From DATARH01 sp035570495 (GTDB lineage Bacteria; Pseudomonadota; Alphaproteobacteria; ATCC43930; CGMCC-115725), in contig DATMLO010000058.1 in NCBI GenBank assembly GCA_035570495.1, positions 1-21,899 of the forward strand: a stretch of DNA of 21,899 nt, in the 5' to 3' direction. Positions within the stretch are counted from its first letter, which is position 1, and every line of letters starts with the position of its first letter. The translations under genes were made by a program, and so were the position numbers. Under the pieces are notes generated by a model. That model saw nothing but the letters and a program-made list of their open reading frames with translations. It searched no databases and had not been told where the DNA came from. Positions 1 through 7,010 of the stretch are shown in pieces.

Positions 1-296
1 GCGGCGAGCGCCTTGAACATCGGCATCGCCGAGCGCACGCCGTAAAGCCGCGCGACATAGCAGCAGGCCAGCACGACGCCGCGCTGTCGGCCGCCGACAA
101 TCACCGGCTGATCGGACAGCTCGGGCCGGTCGCGCTTCTCGACCGTCGCATAAAAGGCGTCGCAGTCGATATGCGCGATCGACAGCGTATCAAGCTCGGC
201 ATGCGTCACCAGCCGCGGCGAACCGCAGGCTGCGCAGCGTCCGGCATCGGCCGCGGCGTCGGTCAACGCGCCGCAATCGCGGCACAGCGCTTTCAT
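1..296 (-). CDS. dinB: DNA polymerase IV (Y-family), N-terminal part only
   Basis: This is the first 98 codons of a Y-family translesion DNA polymerase; the rest lies beyond position 1. The ATG at 296 overlaps the TGA of the upstream ROK kinase gene as ATGA, which suggests translational coupling. The protein opens with a four-cysteine zinc-ribbon-like segment (C5, C8, C21, C24, in CRDC and CAACG), an extension I recall from alphaproteobacterial Pol IV proteins. The palm motif HIDCDAFYATVEKRD follows, with the first metal-binding aspartate at D44 and tyrosine Y49 at the steric-gate position. PVIVGG and the conserved YGVRSAMPM segment come next. The enzyme would bypass damaged or mismatched template bases. 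The frame is open to the window edge. It is too short for the track's ORF calls in this frame but is clear by translation. Confidence 0.93.
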   Translation of the reverse strand, partial: MKALCRDCGALTDAAADAGRCAACGSPRLVTHAELDTLSIAHIDCDAFYATVEKRDRPELSDQPVIVGGRQRGVVLACCYVARLYGVRSAMPMFKALA

Positions 297-1141
297 CGCG
301 CGCCCTCCGCGGCTTCTTCCGGCCGCCACAGCCAGGCGGCGCCGCGCACGCCGCTCGAATCGCCGTGCTTGGGCGGCAGTAGGTGGGTGTGCACGCTGTC
401 AGAGAACACGAACCCGCCCCAGCGCCGCGGCACCTCGTCATAGAGGCTCGCGATCGCCGATAGCCCGCCGCCGAGCACGATCGCCTCGGGATCGAGGATG
501 TTGATGACATGGGCGAGCGCGCGGGCCAGCCGCCCGGCATAGCGGTCGAGCGTCGCGCGGCAAGCGAGGTCGCCCGACGCGGCGCCGGCGACAATGCGCT
601 CGCCGCTTGTCGCGTCGCCGCCGTGCGCGCGATGATCGCGGGCGAGGCCGGGACCGGACAGGAATGTCTCGATGCACCCGGCGCGGCCGCAATAGCAGTG
701 CGGCCCCGGCAGCTCGTCGGGCTGCGGCCAGGGCAGGGGGTTATGTCCCCACTCGCCGGCAATGGCGTTGACGCCGAACACGATGCGGCCGCCGATGACT
801 ACCCCGCCACCCACGCCGGTGCCGAGGATGACCCCGAACACATTGCTACACCCGGCAGCCGCGCCATCGCTGGCTTCGCTGAGCGCGAAGCAATTGGCGT
901 CGTTCGCGAGGCGCACGGGACGGCCGAGCGCGGCTTCGAGGTCGCGGCCGAGCGGCTGGCCGATCAGCCAGGTCGAGTTGGCGTTTTTTACCAGCCCGGT
1001 GCCGGCGGTGATCGTGCCGGCATAATCGCCCGCCGGGGTCGCGACGCGGCGGCGAGCGTGCGCCAAGCCGTCGCGATCGATGGCGGCGGCCTCGATCTTG
1101 GTGCCGCCGAGATCGACGCCAACGCGAAACCCTGCGCTCAT
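293..1141 (-). CDS. mak: ROK-family sugar kinase (Mak/fructokinase-like), internally deleted
   Basis: This is a cytoplasmic ROK kinase that would phosphorylate a hexose, most likely fructose, using ATP. Visible motifs are the phosphate-binding VGVDLGGTK near residue 8, the NDAN motif with the catalytic aspartate D81, ILGTGVGGG, and the ROK zinc site (H133 in EWGH plus C149, C151 and C156 in CYCGRAGC). The ending HGDSSGVRGAAWLW is very Mak-like. I chose the ATG at 1141 (MSAGFRVGVDLGG) over a TTG at 1198 because family members start just before the DxGGT motif. The protein is 282 residues. About 28 residues expected between GDY (about residue 40) and TGLVKNAN (about residue 48) are absent, including the GxGxPG motif, so activity is doubtful. 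The TGA overlaps the polymerase IV start. The substrate is inferred from family likeness. Confidence 0.85.
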   Translation of the reverse strand: MSAGFRVGVDLGGTKIEAAAIDRDGLAHARRRVATPAGDYAGTITAGTGLVKNANSTWLIGQPLGRDLEAALGRPVRLANDANCFALSEASDGAAAGCSNVFGVILGTGVGGGVVIGGRIVFGVNAIAGEWGHNPLPWPQPDELPGPHCYCGRAGCIETFLSGPGLARDHRAHGGDATSGERIVAGAASGDLACRATLDRYAGRLARALAHVINILDPEAIVLGGGLSAIASLYDEVPRRWGGFVFSDSVHTHLLPPKHGDSSGVRGAAWLWRPEEAAEGAR

Positions 1142-1361
1142 GATGCCGCTCGCGGTCTCACTTTGTTCTTTTGTAAATGAGTCAGCGCTATCGTGCAAAT
1201 GCCGCGTCGCTTTGAGGCTGTCGCGAGCGGCGAAAGAAACGGGGCGTCCTTACCTTTTCTTAAGCCACTGTCCCTAAAAATCATCATTGGATCGTGACGC
1301 AGGCCGCGAGTCGGTTGCGTCGGTTCCCCTGGTCGGCGCCATCTGTGGGGTCAAACACGAC
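1142..1361. promoter_or_regulatory. Divergent intergenic region upstream of divK and the ROK kinase
   Basis: This 220-base gap separates two divergent genes and should hold promoters for both. I see two GANTC sites (GAGTC at 1179-1183 and 1308-1312), the sequence methylated by CcrM in alphaproteobacteria. A TTAC-N6-TTAA pair at 1250-1263 loosely resembles a CtrA box (TTAA-N7-TTAA), but its spacing and first half are off. No convincing -35/-10 pair is visible. Cell-cycle control is plausible given the DivK product, but it is inferred. Confidence 0.3.
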
Positions 1362-1772
1362 ATGACGTTGGAACTTGTGAATGGGGACCACGGTCCCGGC
1401 AAGCAGTGCTCCAAGAAGGTGCTGATCGTTGAGGACAACGATCTCAACATGAAGCTTTTCAACGACCTGCTGGAAGCGCACGGCTACAACACGCTGCAGA
1501 CGCGCGATGGCGTCGAGGCGTTGAAGCTGGCGCGTCAGCACCGCCCCGACCTGATTCTGATGGACATCCAGCTGCCCGAGATCTCCGGACTCGAAGTCAC
1601 CAAGTGGCTCAAGGAGGACGATGATCTTCGCGCAATCCCGGTGATCGCGGTGACGGCGTTCGCGATGAAGGGCGACGAAGAGAAGATTCGCGGCGGTGGC
1701 TGCGAGGCCTATATCGCAAAACCGATCTCGGTCGCCAGCTTCCTCCGCACGGTCGAACGTTTCCTAGCGTGA
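1362..1772 (+). CDS. divK: Single-domain response regulator DivK
   Basis: This is a stand-alone receiver domain that would take and give phosphate to PleC/DivJ-type kinases and modulate the CtrA pathway in the cytoplasm. Numbering from the ATG at 1362 gives 136 residues. Visible features are the acidic pair in VEDN (E24, D25), the phosphoacceptor D68 in LILMDIQLPE, T98 in VTAFAMKGDE and the conserved lysine K120 in YIAKPIS. The core is very close to Caulobacter DivK, including LNMKLF, LLEAHGY and KIRGGGCEAY. The start is uncertain. DivK proteins usually begin only a few residues before KKVLIVEDN, whereas the ATG gives 17 extra residues with no good ribosome-binding site; a GTG at 1377 is the alternative. 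pleD follows after 40 bases in the same direction, an arrangement also known from Caulobacter. Confidence 0.95.
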   Translation: MTLELVNGDHGPGKQCSKKVLIVEDNDLNMKLFNDLLEAHGYNTLQTRDGVEALKLARQHRPDLILMDIQLPEISGLEVTKWLKEDDDLRAIPVIAVTAFAMKGDEEKIRGGGCEAYIAKPISVASFLRTVERFLA

Positions 1773-1812
1773 TTGCGTCGCTTCGGTTCCACCCCAAACC
1801 GGTAGCCCTGCC

Positions 1813-3213
1813 ATGACGGCCCGCGTGCTTGTAGTTGATGACGTTGAACTCAACGTCAAGTTGCTCGAAGCCAAGCTTTCGAGCGAATATTTTCAGGTAA
1901 TCCCGGCCTATAACGGGCCGACCGCGCTCGAGCTCGCCGAAGCCGAGCTGCCCGACATCATCCTTCTCGACGTGATGATGCCGCGCATGGACGGTTTTGA
2001 GGTGTGCCGCCGGCTGAAGGCCAATCCACGCACGACCGACATTCCGGTCGTCATGGTCACCGCGCTCAGCGACATCGCCGACCGGCTGCGCGGCCTCGAA
2101 GCTGGCGCCGACGATTTCCTGACAAAGCCAGTCAACGACATCGCGCTCTTCGCTCGCGTCCGCTCGCTGGTGCGGCTGAAGCGGATGATGGAAGAGCTTC
2201 GCCTGCGCGAAGAGATTTGCGGCCGGTTCAGCACCAATGAAGAGCACGGCGACGAGACCGAGACGATCAGGGGTGCGCACATCCTGCTCGTCGAGCAGCA
2301 GGGCTTTGGCGCATCGCGCATCGCCGAAACGCTGTCGCCACTCGCACAGAGCGTGCGCCAAGTCGGCAGCGGCGACGAAGCGAGTGCCGTGCTCGATGAA
2401 TCGGTCGAGCTGATCATTCTGAGCCTGGCGATGCCCGACGGCGACCCGCTGCGGCTGGTGTCACAATGGCGCGCCGCCGAGCCGTTCCGCCAATTGCCTA
2501 TCCTGTTGCTCGCCGATGAAGGCGAGTTGCCGAGGCTCGCCAAGGGTCTCGACCTTGGCGCCAATGATTATCTGATCCGTCCGGTCGATCGTAACGAGCT
2601 CTTGGCGCGGGTGCGCAGCCAGGTGCGGCGTAAGCGATTGCAGGACCGGCTGCGTGAAAACTACCACCGCAGCCTGTCGCTGGCGCTCACCGACGAGCTG
2701 ACCGGCCTTTACAATCGCCGCTATGTCGTGGCGCATCTCGAGGAGCTCGTCGCGCGGGTCAACAACGACAACGCTAGCGACACTGCGCTGATGATGTTCG
2801 ACGTCGACCACTTTAAGCAGGTCAACGACAAGTTCGGCCATCCGGGCGGTGATGACGCGCTGCGACAGTTGGCCGATCGCGCCTTGCGCGGCGTGCGCAG
2901 CATCGATCTGGTCGCGCGTCTCGGCGGCGAGGAATTTGTCGTCGTGATGCCCGAAACCAATCTCAGCGCCGCGGTAACTGTATCCGAGCGCCTGCGCCGA
3001 TCGGTAGCTGGCGAGCCGTTCTTGATTCACGCCACCGGCGATCGCCTGCCGATCACGATCAGCATCGGCGTTGCCGTCGCGCAAGCGGGCGATACGGTCG
3101 ACACACTACTGCAACGCGCCGACGATGCGCTCTATCAGGCAAAGAACGGCGGCAGGAACAAGGTCGTGGCGCAGGACGGCGTCATGCAGCCGCCGCTCGC
3201 CGTCGCCTCTTAA
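1813..3213 (+). CDS. pleD: Diguanylate cyclase response regulator PleD
   Basis: The order is REC-REC-GGDEF in 466 residues, close to Caulobacter PleD. It would make cyclic di-GMP from two GTP when the first receiver is phosphorylated. REC1 (about 4-120) is intact, with D9/D10, phosphoacceptor D53 in LLDVMMPRMDG and K105 in FLTKPVND. REC2 (about 155-272) is degenerate: S204 sits where the phosphoacceptor aspartate should be and R256 replaces the lysine, which fits its known role as a dimerisation adaptor. The cyclase domain (about 288-455) has the metal aspartate D330 in MMFDVDHFK and an active GGEEF at 371-375. An RxxD inhibitory site (R362 to D365) lies five residues before it, so product inhibition is expected. 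It probably shares a transcript with divK and ends at the hairpin terminator at 3234. Confidence 0.96.
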   Translation: MTARVLVVDDVELNVKLLEAKLSSEYFQVIPAYNGPTALELAEAELPDIILLDVMMPRMDGFEVCRRLKANPRTTDIPVVMVTALSDIADRLRGLEAGADDFLTKPVNDIALFARVRSLVRLKRMMEELRLREEICGRFSTNEEHGDETETIRGAHILLVEQQGFGASRIAETLSPLAQSVRQVGSGDEASAVLDESVELIILSLAMPDGDPLRLVSQWRAAEPFRQLPILLLADEGELPRLAKGLDLGANDYLIRPVDRNELLARVRSQVRRKRLQDRLRENYHRSLSLALTDELTGLYNRRYVVAHLEELVARVNNDNASDTALMMFDVDHFKQVNDKFGHPGGDDALRQLADRALRGVRSIDLVARLGGEEFVVVMPETNLSAAVTVSERLRRSVAGEPFLIHATGDRLPITISIGVAVAQAGDTVDTLLQRADDALYQAKNGGRNKVVAQDGVMQPPLAVAS

Positions 3214-3233
3214 CCTGAAAATGCCTTGATCCG

Positions 3234-3261
3234 AAAGGGCCGGCTCAAGCCGGCCCTTTTT
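3234..3261 (+). terminator. Strong hairpin terminator of divK-pleD
   Basis: A perfect 12-base-pair stem (AAAGGGCCGGCT at 3234-3245 with AGCCGGCCCTTT at 3248-3259) closes on a two-base gap, in practice a TCAA-type loop, and runs into a T stretch on the plus strand. It begins 20 bases after the pleD stop. It also sits directly against the rpmG stop codon on the other strand, so it may terminate that operon too, although its T run in that direction is only the stem's own three bases. Confidence 0.85.
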
Positions 3262-3427
3262 ATTTGATCTTGGCTTCCTTGAAGACGACGTGCTTGCGCG
3301 CGACAGGGTCGAACTTCTTCAGTTCGAGCTTCTCGGTCTTGGTGCGCGGGTTCTTCTTCGTCACGTAGAAGTACCCGGTGTCGGCGCTGCTGACGAGTTT
3401 GATCTGGACGGTGCTGGTCTTGGCCAT
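3260..3427 (-). CDS. rpmG: 50S ribosomal protein L33
   Basis: This is a 55-residue basic protein starting MAKTSTVQIKLVSSADTG and ending EAKIK, the standard L33 length and pattern, with YFYVTKKNPRTKTEKLELKK in the middle. It belongs to the large ribosomal subunit. It has no cysteine pairs, so it is the zinc-independent form. The ATG is at 3427 and the TAA (3260-3262) abuts the terminator hairpin. It lies 18 bases after the S41 protease gene and is the last gene of the minus-strand run. Ribosomal-protein genes can have their own promoter, and none is obvious in the short gap. Confidence 0.96.
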   Translation of the reverse strand: MAKTSTVQIKLVSSADTGYFYVTKKNPRTKTEKLELKKFDPVARKHVVFKEAKIK

Positions 3428-3445
3428 TGACTAATCTCGCGAGGC

Positions 3446-5161
3446 TCAGGGCGTTCGTGGGGTCGAAGATAGTCCGCCGCTTCCTGCTGTCAAGGCGGCG
3501 TCGACAGTCGACCCGCCCGGCGGCAGCGCGGACACGCCGGCCGGGTGGATCGCACTCAGCGCGGCCGCATAGCGTGCGGGGTCGGAAAGCACCCGCTCGG
3601 CGACCTTGACGTCGATCGCCGGTGAGCCGTTCTCGGCCGGGCAGCTGTGACGCAGCGTTTCCCAGGCCGCGTCGTTGAGCCCAACGCGCGGCCGCGAGGC
3701 GTCGGCATCGACCGCGTCGACCGGGCGGCGCAGCACCGTGTCGATCGTGCTGTCGTTATCGCCGAGTCCGGAGGTGCACAGCGTCGGCACCACGCCATGC
3801 TGCTGAAGGAAATAGCCGGATGGGGTCACGAGCCGCGCCCAGGTCAGCGTCAGTTCGCCATCATTCGGCAGCCGCATCACCGTCTGGACCGTGCCCTTGC
3901 CATAGCTCGAGCTGCCGATGACGACGGCGCGGCCGACATCCTGCAGTGCCGCGGCGACAATCTCGGAGGCCGACGCGGAGCCGCCGTTGACGAGCACCGC
4001 CAGCGGGGTCGAGGGCGCGATGGCGCGGCCGGTGGCGGCGAAGTATTGGTGGCTCGCCGGGTGGCGGCCGGTGGTCGCGATGATCGGCCCCTTGCTGATA
4101 AAGAGGTCGGACAAGCTGACCGCCTGGTCGAGCAGCCCGCCGGGATCACCGCGCAGATCGAGCACGATGCCGGCAAGCTTTCCGCCCGCCTGCCGCTGCG
4201 CCTCGATGATCCCCTCGGTCACGTGCTGCGTGGTGCTCTGATTAAAGCTCGCGACGTGAAAGATCGCGATGTTGCCGTCGCGCGACGCGGTCACGGTCGG
4301 CATCACGACCAGCGCCCGCTCGATCTTGAAGTCACGCGTGCCCATGACGCTGGCGCGGGTGACCGTCAAGCCGACGATGCTGCCGATCGGGCCGCGTAGC
4401 GCGCGGATGATTTCCGTCGCCTGCTGCCCCGCAACCGGTGTGCCGTTGACGGCGACGAGCCTGTCGCCGACCTTGATGCCGGCGCGTTCGGCCGGGCTGT
4501 TCGCGCTGATCGCGGTGATACTCAAGTCGTTGTTGGCGGTTTCGAGCGTCACGCCGATACCGCCGAACCCGTCGCGCGCGGCCCTCTGATCACGCGCTTC
4601 CTCGGGCGGGGCATAACGCGAGAAGCGGTCGAGCGCGCCGGTCATGCCGTCGAACACGGCCTTGTCGATCGCATCCTCGGGAAGCGTGCGGATACGTTCC
4701 GACGCCTTTTTCGCTGCGGCGATAGCTCCGGCAATCGTTTCGCCGGCGACGGCGCCGCTGGTATCGGGCGGCATTTGGTAGTTACCGATGACGATCCCGT
4801 CATAGGTGAGCGTTAGCGCGCCGTGATCGAGCGAGGCGGCAAGCCGCGGGTCTAACTTCGCCAGATTCTTGGCGCCGACGATAACCAGGATCTGGCCCGA
4901 GATCGGCTCGATATAAAGGTCGGTGATCTGGTCGATGCCGCGGGCGAAGAGTTCGCCGGTGGTGGTGTCACCCGACGTCGTGCCGTGCGTGCCGCAGGCT
5001 GCCAGCAGCAGGCAAGCGAGCACGCAGCCGAGCCGGCGAGGGTGAGCGGGCCGCCGCGACCAAGACAATAAACGCGCGCTAATCGGCAATCCTAGTTTCC
5101 TCTGGCTCGCCAATCGCGGCGCGTAGACGGCATGGCCGGCCCGTTCGTGGCGGCGCCACAC
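3446..5161 (-). CDS. S41-family carboxy-terminal processing protease, predicted lipoprotein
   Basis: This is a periplasmic C-terminal processing protease of the CtpA/Prc type. Numbered from the GTG at 5161 (571 residues), it has a lipoprotein signal ending LLLAAC with C56 as the lipidated cysteine. A helical region and the FDGMTGALDRFSRY segment (about 169-183) come next. The PDZ domain (about 197-270) contains GFGGIGVTLE and SPAERAGIKVGD. The peptidase domain has LDLRGDPGG, SASASEI with catalytic S397, and YGKGTVQ with catalytic K422; the 25-residue spacing matches the Prc Ser-Lys dyad. An in-frame TTG at 5068 would give a tidier signal peptide (MSWSRRPAHP then the hydrophobic core), so the first 31 residues may not be translated. 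The gene sits 46 bases after rnr and 18 before rpmG. Its substrate is unknown. Confidence 0.9.
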   Translation of the reverse strand: MWRRHERAGHAVYAPRLASQRKLGLPISARLLSWSRRPAHPRRLGCVLACLLLAACGTHGTTSGDTTTGELFARGIDQITDLYIEPISGQILVIVGAKNLAKLDPRLAASLDHGALTLTYDGIVIGNYQMPPDTSGAVAGETIAGAIAAAKKASERIRTLPEDAIDKAVFDGMTGALDRFSRYAPPEEARDQRAARDGFGGIGVTLETANNDLSITAISANSPAERAGIKVGDRLVAVNGTPVAGQQATEIIRALRGPIGSIVGLTVTRASVMGTRDFKIERALVVMPTVTASRDGNIAIFHVASFNQSTTQHVTEGIIEAQRQAGGKLAGIVLDLRGDPGGLLDQAVSLSDLFISKGPIIATTGRHPASHQYFAATGRAIAPSTPLAVLVNGGSASASEIVAAALQDVGRAVVIGSSSYGKGTVQTVMRLPNDGELTLTWARLVTPSGYFLQQHGVVPTLCTSGLGDNDSTIDTVLRRPVDAVDADASRPRVGLNDAAWETLRHSCPAENGSPAIDVKVAERVLSDPARYAAALSAIHPAGVSALPPGGSTVDAALTAGSGGLSSTPRTP

Positions 5162-5207
5162 TAGTTTCTTGCCGCGCTGCGATCAACCGGGCCGGCGTTG
5201 CCGGGCT

Positions 5208-6833
5208 TTAACGCCGCCGCCGGACCTGCCGCGTTTGACGCTTGCGGTGCCGGGCGGGGGTGGAGCGTGGACGCTCGGCAATCGCTTCGTCCAGCCGAAA
5301 AAGTAGCCTCCCGCCGATTGGGTCGGCCTCGGCGAGACGGACCGAAAGCGCATCCCCGAGGCTAAAAATTCGCCGCGAATGCTGGCCAACCAGCCGCAGC
5401 CGGCGCTCGTCGAAGCGATAGAAATCGGGCGGCAGGTTGGCGATGGGCAAGAGGCCGTCGGCACCGGTATCGGGCAATGTCAGGAACAGACCAAAGCGCT
5501 GCACGCCGTTGACTCGTGCCGCGAAGCTCTCGCCGATGCGGCCGCCAAGTAGCCGGGCGCGGTAGCGCTCGAGCGCCGCGCGCTCGGCGGCGGTGGCGCG
5601 CCGCTCGGTCGCCGAGACATGCTTGCCGATGGCTTCGAGCGCGTCTTGCGGGCCGTTCTCGCCGAGCAGCGCACGGTGCACCAAAAGATCGGCGTAGCGG
5701 CGGATTGGTGAGGTGAAATGCGCGTAGCGCGGCAGCGCCAGCCCGAAATGACCGATATTGGCTGGGCTGTAAGTGGCTTGCGCTTGAGCGCGGAGCACCA
5801 GATCGTTGACCACAGCGGCCTCTGGACGGCCGGCGACCTTCGCCAGCACGCGGTTGAACAATTCCGGCCGGATCACCTGGCCTTTCGCCAGCCCCAGGCC
5901 TGGCACGTCGATATCGGCGAGCGCCTGACGCAGCATGTCGACCCGATCGGGATCGGGCGCATCGTGCACGCGATAGAGGCTCGGGCGATGGCGTGCCTCC
6001 AGTTCCTCGGCGGCGGCAACATTAGCGAGGATCATGAACTCCTCGATCAGTTTGTGACTGTCGAGCCGCCGGCGTGGCTCGACAGCGACCGGATTGGTTT
6101 GCACGTCGAGCACCACACGATACTCGACGAGGTCGAGCGCCAGCGCGCCGCGCGCGACACGTGCCCGATCGAGCGCGGCGAACGCGCCGTAGAGCGCATC
6201 GAGCCGCGCCTTGGGGATCGGCAGGTCAGGGCCGCCGTCGCGCGCACCCTGAATCTGCTCATATGTTAGTCGCGCGGCCGAGCGCATGATCGCCCGCTCG
6301 AACCGATGGCGCAGCTTACGGCCGTCGTGATCGATCCAGAGATGCGCCGCGAGACAGGCGCGATCCTCCTCCGGTTTCAACGAGCACAGGCCGTTCGACA
6401 GCGCCTCGGGCAGCATCGGTACGACGCGATCGGGGAAATAAACCGAGTTGCCGCGCTCGTGCGCCTCTCGGTCGAGGGCGCTGACAGGCGTCACGTAATG
6501 CGCGACATCGGCGATCGCGACGAGCAGATGCCAGCCGCGGGGGTTCAGCGGGTCGGGATCCGCTTCGGCCCATACCGCGTCGTCAAAGTCTCGGGCGTCG
6601 CTGCCATCGATCGTGACGAGCTCGAGCGGGCGCAAGTCGATGCGCCCCGCGGCGTCCACGGGCTTTGCCGCCGCCGCCTCGGCGAGCGCGGCAGCGGGGA
6701 AGACATGCGGGATGTCGAAATTGGCGATCGATATCAGGCTGATCGCGCCCGGCGTATCGGGCGAGCCTAGACGCTCGACGACCCTGACGCGCGGCGGGCC
6801 GTATCGCCGCGCTGGCAGTGGCTCGGCAGTCAC
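5208..6833 (-). CDS. rnr: Ribonuclease R, N-terminally incomplete
   Basis: This is a 3'-5' exoribonuclease of the RNB family that degrades structured RNA in the cytoplasm. Numbered from the only available start, GTG at 6833 (541 residues), the RNB domain has the metal-binding TIDGSDARDFDDAV motif (D76, D82, D84, D85). It also has EEFMILANVAAAE and the conserved HFTSPIRRYADLLVHR. An S1 domain follows (about 430-510) and the tail is arginine-rich, ending VRRRR. Full-length RNase R is about 750-810 residues. Here the N-terminal helix-turn-helix and first cold-shock domain are absent and the second cold-shock domain is cut by this start. In-frame homology continues upstream to about 7010, but I found no ATG, GTG or TTG in this frame back to about 7320. 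The GTG has no good ribosome-binding site. The product may be truncated, or the locus may carry a deletion. Confidence 0.85.
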   Translation of the reverse strand: MTAEPLPARRYGPPRVRVVERLGSPDTPGAISLISIANFDIPHVFPAAALAEAAAAKPVDAAGRIDLRPLELVTIDGSDARDFDDAVWAEADPDPLNPRGWHLLVAIADVAHYVTPVSALDREAHERGNSVYFPDRVVPMLPEALSNGLCSLKPEEDRACLAAHLWIDHDGRKLRHRFERAIMRSAARLTYEQIQGARDGGPDLPIPKARLDALYGAFAALDRARVARGALALDLVEYRVVLDVQTNPVAVEPRRRLDSHKLIEEFMILANVAAAEELEARHRPSLYRVHDAPDPDRVDMLRQALADIDVPGLGLAKGQVIRPELFNRVLAKVAGRPEAAVVNDLVLRAQAQATYSPANIGHFGLALPRYAHFTSPIRRYADLLVHRALLGENGPQDALEAIGKHVSATERRATAAERAALERYRARLLGGRIGESFAARVNGVQRFGLFLTLPDTGADGLLPIANLPPDFYRFDERRLRLVGQHSRRIFSLGDALSVRLAEADPIGGRLLFRLDEAIAERPRSTPARHRKRQTRQVRRRR

Positions 6834-7010
6834 CAGTTCGCCGTCGAGCGCGTCGGCGGTATCGCCGAGGGCAACGAGATATTCGGTGCGGTCGCGGCGA
6901 TCGGCCGGAGCAACCCGACCGCCATCATGGCTGCGGCGAAAGATGCCGACGACGCGACTCGCCGGCTCCCGGCCTATGGCGTTGCGGGGCGGCTCGATGA
7001 GGCGCGTCTC
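6834..7010 (-). pseudogene. rnr: Start-less upstream extension of the rnr reading frame
   Basis: Translating the rnr frame upstream of 6833 gives clear RNase R sequence with no stop: TRLIEPPRNAIGREPASRVV, then GIFRRSHDGGRVAPADRRDR, then TEYLVALGDTADALDGELV. This matches the end of cold-shock domain 1 and the start of domain 2 in family members. No ordinary start codon occurs in it. Its upstream end lies inside the topA tail, read in the -1 frame relative to topA, and the topA stop (6974-6976) falls inside it. It is probably the stump of the rnr 5' end left after a deletion, in the cell or in the assembly. Confidence 0.75.

Noticed and set aside
1250..1263. Possible CtrA box upstream of divK
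   Set aside because: The first half is TTAC and the spacing is six rather than seven; kept only as a weak remark in the intergenic entry.
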